From a virus, in the IMG/VR virus record IMGVR_UViG_3300044510_000006, positions 1 to 45,018 of that record: a stretch of 45,018 bases of DNA; one strand, 5' to 3'. Positions 29,371 through 36,683 of this stretch are shown one piece after another. Positions within the stretch are counted from its first letter, which is position 1, and every line of letters begins with the position of its first letter. The translations under genes were made by a program, and so were the position numbers. The notes beneath the pieces are model-generated. The model saw nothing but the letters and a program-made list of their open reading frames with translations. It was not told the origin of the DNA and did not search any database.

Positions 29371-29463
29371 ATGAAAAATGATTACATTTGGTTTTACCTA
29401 TTCCTCGTGGTTTGTGTAATTTGCTACACAGTTGCAAAAATACAAGGGGTTGATTTGCTATGA
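29371..29463 (+). CDS. Membrane microprotein
   Basis: 30 residues, GGAG 7 nt upstream, stop overlapping the next start (ATGA). One membrane helix (YIWFYLFLVVCVICYTVA). Too short for family assignment; the coupling supports translation. Confidence 0.5.
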   Translation: MKNDYIWFYLFLVVCVICYTVAKIQGVDLL

Positions 29464-29873
29464 AACCAGAACAGTTTATTCGTGAGTATGGGGTGGAGAA
29501 GGCGAGAGAGGTTGTTGAGGGGGCGCCAAAAGGTGCAACTCACTACGACATCCCTTTTGAAGTTTATTTACGTTCAACTGAGTTCTGGAATGGCAGCGAG
29601 TGGAAGGCAGTTGATAACTTAACGATACAGAATCTAGAACTACCTCCATTTGTCGACTTTCCAGACCTCAAGCGTCTGGTGGAGTCGTTGGATTTATTCA
29701 AAGAGCTAAAAACTAAAAAGAATGCAAACCGTGAGTTCATGAAGGCTTGCATGAGAGGCCAGACAGAAAGAGCAAACCAGATCAAGCGAGCAATCGAAGC
29801 ACAAGACGCAGTGTTTGGGAAGAAGGTAGTTTCTGTCCACGAATCAATATACGGAGGCGGTGAAAATGCATAA
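29460..29873 (+). CDS. GATHY-motif protein, long form
   Basis: 137 residues. The N-terminal third (VVEGAPKGATHYDIPFEVYL) carries the GATHY motif of the small proteins at 22758, 22942 and 31391. The rest is a helical, basic extension (KELKTKKNANREFMKACMRG). It looks like the small GATHY domain joined to another module. Function unknown. Confidence 0.65.
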   Translation: MKPEQFIREYGVEKAREVVEGAPKGATHYDIPFEVYLRSTEFWNGSEWKAVDNLTIQNLELPPFVDFPDLKRLVESLDLFKELKTKKNANREFMKACMRGQTERANQIKRAIEAQDAVFGKKVVSVHESIYGGGENA

Positions 29874-30090
29874 GTACGATTGGTCGTTAGTACCTGCCGA
29901 AGTTAATTGGATTGCAACAGATCAAGACGGTTGGGCTTACGGGTTTGTTGGTCAGCCAAAAATTAGAGTTGGTCTTGGAATATGGAGTCCTATTGAGTTT
30001 GTAATCTCAATCCCTAAAGAGAGTAACCCATTTAAAGATGACTGGGAAAAATCATTAGAACAACGTCCAAAAGGAGCCAGCCATGAGTGA
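29866..30090 (+). CDS. Small protein of the KYDWS-EVNWIATD family (copy 2)
   Basis: 74 residues from the ATG at 29866, with GGAGG 8 nt upstream; a GTG at 29860 is too near the ribosome site. It repeats the pattern of the product of 8801-9019: KYDWSLVPAEVNWIATD at the start and SLEQRPKGASHE near the end. The middle is longer and differs. Overlaps the next gene by 8 nt. Confidence 0.7.
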   Translation: MHKYDWSLVPAEVNWIATDQDGWAYGFVGQPKIRVGLGIWSPIEFVISIPKESNPFKDDWEKSLEQRPKGASHE

Positions 30091-30934
30091 GTTTAAAGTT
30101 GGGGATAAGGTTGTTTTAAAGAGTAGCAGCCAGAACAAGGTAATGACCATTCAAGAAAGCTACAAAGAATTCATTCGAGCATATTGGGATAAAGAGCATT
30201 ATTCATTCGCTCATAAAGTTAACTTTCGTTTTGCCGAAGATGAAGAAATAGCAGCAGGACACCGCATTGATAAACCATCGAATCCGAGGGAATTGGAAGT
30301 CCTAGACAGAATAGAAACCACATCAGCCCACTGTGTAAATCAAAGGATGTTTGAGATGGATAAACCACAGTCATTTGAAGAAGTATTTAAAGATGCCTAC
30401 GACTTCTGGATTGATGATGCAGATATTCATCGCTATGAAGGTGCAAAAGGTTTGGCTGATCAGGTATGGCAGCACCAGCAAGCGAAAGTGGAGGGGCTGC
30501 AAAAGCAAGTCACTGATTTAGATAACCGTGCAACTCAATATGCCTTAGATGAAATGGCAACTGCAAAGCTGAATGGAGAGCTGCAAAAGCGAGTGGAAAG
30601 TCTAAGACGAAAACAGGAGGCAGCGGAAAAATTGATCTGGAAGTGGGCTGAGTCTACAGAACATGCGCATTTTGCACTTCAATGTGCAAGTGAATTGAAA
30701 GAGGCTTTAGAGGTTCGAGGCGCTCCTGTTTTAGAAGCTGAAGGTAGATTCTATGTATTAGGCATGGAAGGTTGGATAGCCGGTGTTTATGCATCTAGAA
30801 AAGCAGCTGAGCTTGCTTATGAAACAAAAGACAACAGCGAGTTCTTAGAAAAGCTAGCGTATGAAATCAATCAAAAACAGGGAAGAGACATAACTCTTGG
30901 TGATTTAGAGCAAGCGCTCAAGGGGGAAGGATGA
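30083..30934 (+). CDS. Modular protein: GDxV...DEEI module, coiled coil, C-terminal domain
   Basis: 283 residues, AAAAGGAG upstream. Residues 1-60 (FKVGDKVVLKSS ... AEDEEIAAGHRI) match the small protein at 16592. Residues about 130-185 form a coiled coil (VEGLQKQVTDLDNRATQYAL...). The C-terminal part GAPVLEAEGRFYVLGMEGWI is a separate domain. Likely a fusion of early-protein modules; function unknown. It overlaps both neighbours. Confidence 0.65.
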   Translation: MSEFKVGDKVVLKSSSQNKVMTIQESYKEFIRAYWDKEHYSFAHKVNFRFAEDEEIAAGHRIDKPSNPRELEVLDRIETTSAHCVNQRMFEMDKPQSFEEVFKDAYDFWIDDADIHRYEGAKGLADQVWQHQQAKVEGLQKQVTDLDNRATQYALDEMATAKLNGELQKRVESLRRKQEAAEKLIWKWAESTEHAHFALQCASELKEALEVRGAPVLEAEGRFYVLGMEGWIAGVYASRKAAELAYETKDNSEFLEKLAYEINQKQGRDITLGDLEQALKGEG

Positions 30935-31293
30935 AAGCAATCAAGATTCCATGTGAGCACGACTTGCTAAGCAAGAACGATGAAATATGGGCTAATGCTG
31001 TGATGCGCTGTAAGGGTGGAAGCCCTTACTGTGGCGCAGACGGTTATTGCCATGCAGGCGGAACTTGCTTTGCTGACCAAGAGCTTACAAGAGAGCAAGC
31101 AATCTTAGAAGTAGATCGCCTAGCTCAAGAATTACATAACTCAAAGATTGAAAATGACAAGTTAAGAAATGCAGCTAATCAGCTTGTTAGTCAACTTGAA
31201 TTGGCGAAAGAGCAGAATCTAAAGAACGGTAATGATCAGAGAGTATTTGCTTTGAAGTTCTGTATCCGTGAAATCAAGAAAGCGATACGGTGA
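30931..31293 (+). CDS. Cysteine-rich protein with coiled coil
   Basis: 120 residues. The first half has six cysteines within about 45 residues (CEHDLLS ... MRCKGGSPYCGADGYCHAGG, then TCF), which could bind metal. The second half is a coiled coil (EVDRLAQELHNSKIENDKLR). Overlaps the previous gene by ATGA. Not recognised. Confidence 0.6.
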   Translation: MKAIKIPCEHDLLSKNDEIWANAVMRCKGGSPYCGADGYCHAGGTCFADQELTREQAILEVDRLAQELHNSKIENDKLRNAANQLVSQLELAKEQNLKNGNDQRVFALKFCIREIKKAIR

Positions 31294-31296
31294 CCA

Positions 31297-31401
31297 ATGA
31301 CCACACTCAAAGAATGCAACCATATCTACCAATACTGCTGGATCTATAAAGCTTATTTATGCATACATTGCGACAAGATGAGGATTGATGATGAACATTG
31401 A
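31297..31401 (+). CDS. Zinc-binding microprotein
   Basis: 34 residues (MTTLKECNHIYQYCWIYKAY then LCIHCDKM). C-x-H ... C-x-x-C resembles the DUF1660-like product at 20737. It starts 3 nt after the preceding stop and overlaps the next gene. Short and unproven. Confidence 0.45.
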   Translation: MTTLKECNHIYQYCWIYKAYLCIHCDKMRIDDEH

Positions 31402-31576
31402 CGAGATTAAGAGAAATGCGCCTGACGGGGCTACGCACTATGAATGTAGCTGTGTAGTTGATTATACTATTGATTACTGGAAATTAGATAGCTGTTGGCA
31501 TTGGTGGCATGATAATGAATGGAAAGAATATCCATTTGGCAATGCTAATGCGCCATATGATTTAAAGCCACTTTAA
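31391..31576 (+). CDS. GATHY-motif small protein (copy 3)
   Basis: 61 residues from the ATG at 31391 (GAGGA 6 nt upstream; ATG at 31388 possible). Start NIDEIKRNAPDGATHYECSC and end APYDLKPL match the product at 22942. As there, the last codons and the stop are inside a terminator stem. Last gene of the accessory operon. Confidence 0.68.
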   Translation: MNIDEIKRNAPDGATHYECSCVVDYTIDYWKLDSCWHWWHDNEWKEYPFGNANAPYDLKPL

Positions 31577-31590
31577 CGAGTGGCTTTTTT
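31564..31590 (+). terminator. Terminator overlapping the end of GATHY copy 3
   Basis: AAAGCCAC (31564-31571), loop TTTAACGA, GTGGCTTT (31580-31587), then TTT. A -10-like CATAAT (31595-31600) follows at once, as at other structural-gene boundaries. Confidence 0.85.
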
Positions 31591-31626
31591 ATTGCATAAT
31601 AAGAAAAATTGATATAGGTGAGTGAT

Positions 31627-32976
31627 ATGCCTCTAATTAAAGGTAGTTCACAGGATGTTATTCATAAAAACATTCGTGAGTTAATTGAATCAGGAAAACC
31701 GAAAGATCAAGCGATTGCTATAGCTTACAAAGAAGCTGGAATGGCTAATGATACTGACTTTGACAAGTTAGAAGAATTGTTTGATCAATGGCTTGAAGAG
31801 GAAAAGAAAGAGCCAGAACATGCAATGGATAAGTCGGCTCGTAGCTATGACCGCAATGGGCATCTAATTGTTGATAAAACCATTATCACAAAAGCCGCAG
31901 TAAATCCTTATCGTGGCGATTCTATTCCAAGATGGAAGGAATTAGGCTTAGATCCAAACAAAGAATACATGTTATTGCGTGATCCTGAAGAGTTGCGTAA
32001 ATCTTTAGATACATTCAAAGGGTTGCAGCTTCTTAAACGCCATATCCCTGTTGACGCATCTCAACCAGAGAAAGAATCGACTATCGGATCTATTGGTACA
32101 GACATAACAATGGATGACGAAGGTCGTGTCTGGTCATCATTGCGTGTATTTGACCAAGAAGGGATTGACTATATCGAAAGTAAGGCATTAGGAGAATTAA
32201 GCGCTGGTTATGCTTATGATGCTGTCATGAAGTCGGGTACTTTTAATGGTGTACCTTATGATGGTATTATGACTAATATTCATGGTAATCACGTTGCTAT
32301 CGTTGAACGTGGTAGGATTGGAAGTGACGCGATTATCGCAGATTCAATAGAGGGTCAATTAATGGCTAAAAATGTTGTTTTAAAAAAGGGCAGCCTTGCC
32401 AAATTGCGTGAGCAATTGGGTATGGACTCTGCCGAAGATTTGAAAAAAGTTATTCTGGCGGTTCATGGTTCGCTTGCTCTTGATGAAGATGACAAGAAAG
32501 CCGAGGACGAAGAAGACAAAAAAGCAGAAGATGAGGACGATGTAGAAATCGTTGAAGATTCTGATGACGACAAAAAAGCGAAGGATGAGGATAAACAAAC
32601 TCAAGCCGACAAAGACAATGAATCTGAAGCTATGCGTCTTAAAGCACGCGAAAAGCGTGAAGAAAAAGACCGTGACGAAGATAAGAAACAAGCGATGGAT
32701 GCGGCAGAAGTTCGCGGCTCTATTATGAACATCTTTAAGGCTGGTCGTGAAGTTGAGCCTTTAGTCGGTGTTATCGCTCTTGATGGCTTTAGCTCAGACC
32801 ATGAAGTTTATGCTTATGCGCTTAAGCAGAAAGGTGTAGACACCACTGGTATTAATACTGCTGGATTGGCGGCCTTAGTTAAGTCGCAAAAATCTCCAAC
32901 AGTTGCAATGGATTCAGCACCTAAAGGTAAAGTGGCTGAGAGCACATTAAACTCAATTAAACGTTTTGTTAAGTAA
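31627..32976 (+). CDS. DUF2213 head protein (protease/scaffold role)
   Basis: 449 residues from the ATG at 31627 (AGGTG upstream). Residues 1-40 are a small helical module (PLIKGSSQDVIHKNIRELIE). Residues about 65-230 are the DUF2213 domain (SYDRNGHLIVDKTIITKAAV ... ALGELSAGYAYDAV, NIHGNHVAIVERGRIG). It is followed by a very acidic, lysine-rich low-complexity part (about residues 280-345) and a helical end. DUF2213 proteins precede the capsid gene and are thought to act as prohead protease and scaffold; the acidic tail fits a scaffold. The protease role is inference from position and family. Confidence 0.85.
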   Translation: MPLIKGSSQDVIHKNIRELIESGKPKDQAIAIAYKEAGMANDTDFDKLEELFDQWLEEEKKEPEHAMDKSARSYDRNGHLIVDKTIITKAAVNPYRGDSIPRWKELGLDPNKEYMLLRDPEELRKSLDTFKGLQLLKRHIPVDASQPEKESTIGSIGTDITMDDEGRVWSSLRVFDQEGIDYIESKALGELSAGYAYDAVMKSGTFNGVPYDGIMTNIHGNHVAIVERGRIGSDAIIADSIEGQLMAKNVVLKKGSLAKLREQLGMDSAEDLKKVILAVHGSLALDEDDKKAEDEEDKKAEDEDDVEIVEDSDDDKKAKDEDKQTQADKDNESEAMRLKAREKREEKDRDEDKKQAMDAAEVRGSIMNIFKAGREVEPLVGVIALDGFSSDHEVYAYALKQKGVDTTGINTAGLAALVKSQKSPTVAMDSAPKGKVAESTLNSIKRFVK

Positions 32977-32985
32977 GGAGCTAAC

Positions 32986-33480
32986 ATGAGCTTTCAGAAA
33001 ACAGTTAACTTAAACCCGCCAATTGGTGTTGTGGGTGCGTTTGCCTCTATTGGTGTTTCACATACCGCATTGGCTGGTGTTGAGCAATTTGTTGCTGGTA
33101 CTGCTGGTGTAACTATTGCTCGTTTTGCTTGGTGTAATACGATTGATGGCACAGTTCAAAATGCTAAGCCTGCTGACACAGCTAACTGGGTTGTTGGGTT
33201 TATTGAGCGTGATACGAACATTGGTGTAATTACAGATTGGCAAGGTCAAGCAACAATGGTTGTCCCTAAAGGTATGCCAATTAGTGCTTATGATCGTGGC
33301 GACTTCTTTGTTGTGGCAACTACTGTCGCAACTGTAGGTCAGAAAGTATTTGCTTCTGATACTGACGGAACTATCGCAACTGGTGCGGCTGGCGCAACTG
33401 TGGCGGGTCACACTGAAACTAATTTTACTGTTGCTAAATCTGGCGCGGTTGGCACTGTTCTTAAGATTACAGCGCAATAA
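32986..33480 (+). CDS. Capsid decoration-like structural protein
   Basis: 164 residues of beta-rich, Ala/Gly/Thr/Val-rich sequence without charged helices (VGAFASIGVSHTALAGVEQF ... GAAGATVAG). Position between the DUF2213 protein and the capsid, with a strong GGAG ribosome site, indicates an abundant head decoration or cement protein. The family is not certain. Confidence 0.7.
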   Translation: MSFQKTVNLNPPIGVVGAFASIGVSHTALAGVEQFVAGTAGVTIARFAWCNTIDGTVQNAKPADTANWVVGFIERDTNIGVITDWQGQATMVVPKGMPISAYDRGDFFVVATTVATVGQKVFASDTDGTIATGAAGATVAGHTETNFTVAKSGAVGTVLKITAQ

Positions 33481-33490
33481 GGAGAGATAA

Positions 33491-34498
33491 ATGACTCAAC
33501 AATATTCAAGCGCTGACATTCAAGCGATTAACTTAGCATTGGGAACAAATTTCCCTCTTGATGCTCAAACAATCGCTATGGATTCTTACGTAGCTGGTGT
33601 TGCTCAGACTGCGCCTAACGGCGGTATTCCAGCAATGCTCACCACATTCTTGTCGCCTAAGTGGATTGAGTTTTTAACCGCTCCAATGAACGCGGCAAAA
33701 GCATTTGACGAAAAGCAGTTCGGTGACCGTGTTACAACTAACATTGCAATCCCTACTTTCGAGCTTTACGGTGAAACGTCTAGTTATGGCGATTTTAACG
33801 ATAACGGCATGTCAAATGACAACGAAAACTACGAATACCGTCAACCGTATGCATATCAAACCAATATTAAAATTGGTGAGATTGCGGAAGAACGTGCGGC
33901 AGCGGCTCGTTTTAGTTTAGTTGAACGCCAAATCCAAGCAACCACACTTACATTAAATAAAACGCAAAACGCTATTTATTTGTATGGTGTGCAAGGTCTT
34001 AAGAACTATGGCTTGTTGAATGATCCTGATTTATTGCCTGATTCTGTAGGTGCTAACTGGGCAATTTTAGACTCATTAGGTTTGTACAATGAAGTCCTTA
34101 AGTTGTTCACTCAGCTGGTAACTCAGTCTAATGGTCTTGTTCAGGAAACTGACGCAATGACTTTGGTATTGTCGCCTAAGATGAATGCACGCTTACTTGC
34201 ATCTAACCAATACGGTTTAAATGCAATGAAGTACATCAAGGATAACTTGCCGAACCTTAAGATTGTTCCAATCCCTGAATACTCGACTGATGCTGGTGAA
34301 AAAGTTCAATTAGTGCTTGATTCTTACATGGGTCAAGAAACTATTCACTTGGGCTTTGTTGATAAGTTGCGTACTCACAAGGTGGAAGTTAAAACTTCTG
34401 GATTCTTGCAAAAACGTTCTCAGTCAACTATCGGTGCGATCATCTACTATCCGATGCTTGTTGCTAATATGCTTGCATCTTATGATGAAACACCCTGA
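33491..34498 (+). CDS. Major capsid protein, DUF2184 family
   Basis: 335 residues, AAGGAGAG upstream. The sequence follows the DUF2184 capsid family: GGIPAMLTTFLSPKWIEFLT, the beta-hairpin region GDRVTTNIAIPTFELYGETS, and IKIGEIAEERAAAARFSLVE. It forms the icosahedral shell (HK97-like fold). Near-optimal ribosome site and a strong terminator directly after the gene agree with high expression as the end of a head operon. Confidence 0.9.
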   Translation: MTQQYSSADIQAINLALGTNFPLDAQTIAMDSYVAGVAQTAPNGGIPAMLTTFLSPKWIEFLTAPMNAAKAFDEKQFGDRVTTNIAIPTFELYGETSSYGDFNDNGMSNDNENYEYRQPYAYQTNIKIGEIAEERAAAARFSLVERQIQATTLTLNKTQNAIYLYGVQGLKNYGLLNDPDLLPDSVGANWAILDSLGLYNEVLKLFTQLVTQSNGLVQETDAMTLVLSPKMNARLLASNQYGLNAMKYIKDNLPNLKIVPIPEYSTDAGEKVQLVLDSYMGQETIHLGFVDKLRTHKVEVKTSGFLQKRSQSTIGAIIYYPMLVANMLASYDETP

Positions 34499-34513
34499 TT
34501 AATACCAAGAAAG

Positions 34514-34540
34514 TGCTACCCTAGCGGTAGCATTTTTTTT
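34514..34540 (+). terminator. Terminator after the major capsid gene
   Basis: TGCTACC, loop CTAGC, GGTAGCA and eight T. Followed at once by a -10-like TAAGAT (34545-34550). It would lower expression of the neck genes relative to the capsid. Confidence 0.9.
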
Positions 34541-34577
34541 GGGTTAAGATAGCATTATCAAACAAGAGGCTTAATCA

Positions 34578-34931
34578 ATGGCAACTGTAATTATCGGATG
34601 TAAAACCCCTAATGGCTTTTGGATGGAACATGAAGGGGTAAAAGTTAAAATTAATGGTACTCAATCAGAAGATGGATTTATCATGGTTGAGAAGGGTTTA
34701 ACTGTTGGCATTACATATGATGTAGACAAGTCATTATGGGATGCATGGCGTACTAAGTTTGCTAGTCACCCTTTATGTGCTGAGCAATTTGTTTTTGAAG
34801 CTAAGTCTGAATCTAGCGCAAAGGCACAAGCAAAAGAGACTAAAAGCGTAAAAACTGGCCTTGAGCAAAAAACACCGACTGAGCTTGAAAAGGTAGCTGG
34901 CGCAAAGAAAGACCAAAGCGCCGATGAATAA
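34578..34931 (+). CDS. Hypothetical head-region protein
   Basis: 117 residues, GAGGC upstream. The first 70 residues form a compact beta-rich domain (VIIGCKTPNGFWMEHEGVKV); the tail is Ala/Lys/Glu-rich and probably unstructured (SSAKAQAKETKSVKTGLEQK). Proteins of this layout are found between the capsid and the DUF4054 connector in related phages. Role unknown, possibly head completion. Confidence 0.65.
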   Translation: MATVIIGCKTPNGFWMEHEGVKVKINGTQSEDGFIMVEKGLTVGITYDVDKSLWDAWRTKFASHPLCAEQFVFEAKSESSAKAQAKETKSVKTGLEQKTPTELEKVAGAKKDQSADE

Positions 34932-34940
34932 GGACTAGAT

Positions 34941-35393
34941 ATGTCTAACGTTTTCGTTTTTGATCCTACTGCGTTTAAGCTTGCTTATCCGCAGTTTGCA
35001 AAGTTCACTAATGAACAGCTAACAAACTTCTTTGAGGAAGTAGAAAACACTATTGTCGATAATACAGAGTCATCTTGTTTTAGTCTGAAAGATCGTAAAA
35101 AGTGGTTTTATCTTCTCGTTGCTCATAACGCAGAATTGCAAAATAGGATCAATGACGGAAACTCTGGCTTAGTTGGTCGTATTAGCTCTGCTACAGAAGG
35201 TTCCGTGTCTATTAGCACTGATTATTCTATGGGTAGCGGTGCTTTAGAGCAGTGGCTCAAACAAACGCCTTACGGGGCTAAATTCTATGCGTTTACTGCG
35301 CCATATCGCACAGCATTGTGGGTTGCTGCTACCGCTCCGATGCCAGTTAAGCGCACTAAATGGCCTTATCCTTTCGGATGGGGTAATTATTAG
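34941..35393 (+). CDS. Head-tail connector, DUF4054 family
   Basis: 150 residues. FDPTAFKLAYPQFAKFTNEQ, SLKDRKKWFYLLVAHNAELQ and GALEQWLKQTPYGAKFYAFT are features of DUF4054 (gp6-like adaptor). It forms the ring that attaches below the portal. In line with this, it follows the capsid region and precedes the tail-completion protein. Strong GGAC/AGG ribosome site. Confidence 0.85.
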   Translation: MSNVFVFDPTAFKLAYPQFAKFTNEQLTNFFEEVENTIVDNTESSCFSLKDRKKWFYLLVAHNAELQNRINDGNSGLVGRISSATEGSVSISTDYSMGSGALEQWLKQTPYGAKFYAFTAPYRTALWVAATAPMPVKRTKWPYPFGWGNY

Positions 35394-35395
35394 TA

Positions 35396-35833
35396 ATGTC
35401 AATAAAACGCACAGGCTCACTAGACCAAGCATTAAACCGCTTAATCTCTAGTAATGATCAGTATGTGAAGGCTGGTGTCTTGGAAGGGTCTAAATATCCA
35501 GACGGCACTAGCGTTGCTACTGTGGCTTATAAGAACGAGTATGGGTTTAAGAATATTCCGAGTCGCCCATTTATGAGAACCACCGTAAGAGAGCAAAAGG
35601 ATGCTTGGGTGGAGCTAACCAAGAAAGGTATCAAGGCTGGGTATACATTAGAGCATACGCTTAATTTGGTTGGGTTGAGTATGCAGAATGAGATTCAGCA
35701 CTCTATTATGATATGGAGTGACCCACCAAACTCGCCTTATACGATTGCTAAGAAGGGATTTAACGCCCCGTTACGAGATACTATGTTAATGCACGACTCA
35801 ATCAAATACGAAGTTGTTGAGGGTAAACTATGA
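35396..35833 (+). CDS. Neck / tail completion protein (HK97 gp10-like)
   Basis: 145 residues. VKAGVLEGSKYPDGTSVATV ... YGFKNIPSRPFMRTT is the common pattern of gp10-like neck proteins (VGI.....YPDGT.VA..A.. ENG...IP.RPF.R), and GFNAPLRDTMLMHDSIKYEV is the usual end (..PL.DTG.L..S). It starts 2 nt after the connector stop and probably closes the neck before tail joining. Confidence 0.82.
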   Translation: MSIKRTGSLDQALNRLISSNDQYVKAGVLEGSKYPDGTSVATVAYKNEYGFKNIPSRPFMRTTVREQKDAWVELTKKGIKAGYTLEHTLNLVGLSMQNEIQHSIMIWSDPPNSPYTIAKKGFNAPLRDTMLMHDSIKYEVVEGKL

Positions 35834-36015
35834 GAGTATCAATACAAGTAAACTCAGAAAAGCTTTACCAAAAGATTGAAAAAGCCATTGAATATTTCAA
35901 GGGTGCAGAATCAAGACAATTGAATGATGTTGATCTTGGTAAGTGTTCAGATGATTACATTAAGGCAATACTTATATTTGATCAAACACTCTTCACAACA
36001 AAAGTTATAGATTAA
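35830..36015 (+). CDS. Small hypothetical protein before the clamp-like unit
   Basis: 61 residues overlapping the neck gene by ATGA. Mixed helical sequence (RVSIQVNSEKLYQKIEKAIE). It is unlike structural proteins and sits between the neck genes and the clamp-like insertion, so it may be part of the insertion. Not recognised. Confidence 0.55.
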   Translation: MRVSIQVNSEKLYQKIEKAIEYFKGAESRQLNDVDLGKCSDDYIKAILIFDQTLFTTKVID

Positions 36016-36027
36016 TTAAAACACCTA

Positions 36028-36056
36028 TTGCATTCTCAATAGTAAATAAATATAAT
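36028..36056 (+). promoter_or_regulatory. Strong promoter of the clamp-like gene, with operator element in the spacer
   Basis: TTGCAT (36028-36033), 17-bp spacer, TATAAT (36051-36056). The spacer contains ATTCTCAATAGTAAA (36032-36046), the early operator element in reverse orientation. On the minus strand the same element also forms a possible -10 (TACTAT), so transcription in both directions is conceivable. Confidence 0.85.
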
Positions 36057-36088
36057 TAAATCTCAATAATCTTTATCGGGAATTTAAA

Positions 36089-36646
36089 ATGAAATTTTTA
36101 AAAACTGTAGAAATCGAATACAAAAATTTAAAAGCAGCATCTATTTGCAAAGCAAAAAATGATGTTAGATTTTATTTAACTGGCGTCTACATTGGAGACG
36201 GATTTATTGCGTCAACAAATGGACATATTGCTTTAATTGTCGATGATGAAAACTTATCTGGCTTTGATCTAATTATTCCAGCAGAAACAATAGACTCTTT
36301 AATAAAAAAAGTTGGAAATAATCCAATGTTTAAAACTGTCAAATTGCATCAATTGGCTGAGGATAGTGATTTTTGGTTGCTTGATCATAATGGGTCGCTT
36401 GAGTTATTTAAACCAATTGATGGAAAATTTCCAGACATTAAAAAGGTTGATATTGAAAAACCAGAAAAAGTTGAATTTAAAAACTTTCCAAGTTTTGATT
36501 TTAATTATTTAAATTTATTTTTGAAAGTTGGTAAAATTCTTGGATTAAACCATTCTCCAGAAATATTCCCAACCACTGAAATAAATTGTGCTTATGTGGA
36601 ATTGACAGAAAAGGCGCATGGGCTGTTAATGCCAAGACGAATTTAA
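36089..36646 (+). CDS. Sliding-clamp-like protein (DnaN domains II-III, shortened)
   Basis: 185 residues, about half of DnaN. Residues 6-50 (KTVEIEYKNLKAASICKAKN, then DVRFYLTGV...STNGHIALI) resemble the start of clamp domain II (...DVRYYLNG...ATDGHRLA). IIPAETIDSLIKKV (62-75) and PIDGKFPDIKKV (109-120) match the next conserved parts (IVP...; DGRFPDY..V). The protein ends in LLMPRRI, like the VVMPMRL end of bacterial clamps that forms part of the partner-binding pocket. Domain I is missing. It has its own promoter and terminator inside the neck/tail operon. It could be a phage clamp, a clamp mimic or a decoy; homology is by eye. Confidence 0.7.
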   Translation: MKFLKTVEIEYKNLKAASICKAKNDVRFYLTGVYIGDGFIASTNGHIALIVDDENLSGFDLIIPAETIDSLIKKVGNNPMFKTVKLHQLAEDSDFWLLDHNGSLELFKPIDGKFPDIKKVDIEKPEKVEFKNFPSFDFNYLNLFLKVGKILGLNHSPEIFPTTEINCAYVELTEKAHGLLMPRRI

Positions 36647-36655
36647 TGTTAAAAT

Positions 36656-36683
36656 AGCCTCATCAAACGATGGGGCTTTTTTA
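36656..36683 (+). terminator. Terminator of the clamp-like unit
   Basis: AGCCTCATC (36656-36664), loop AAAC, GATGGGGCT (36669-36677), then six T. A -10-like TAAAAT (36650-36655) abuts its 5' arm and its 3' arm contains GGGG, the only ribosome-site-like sequence for the gene starting at 36684. Confidence 0.85.
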
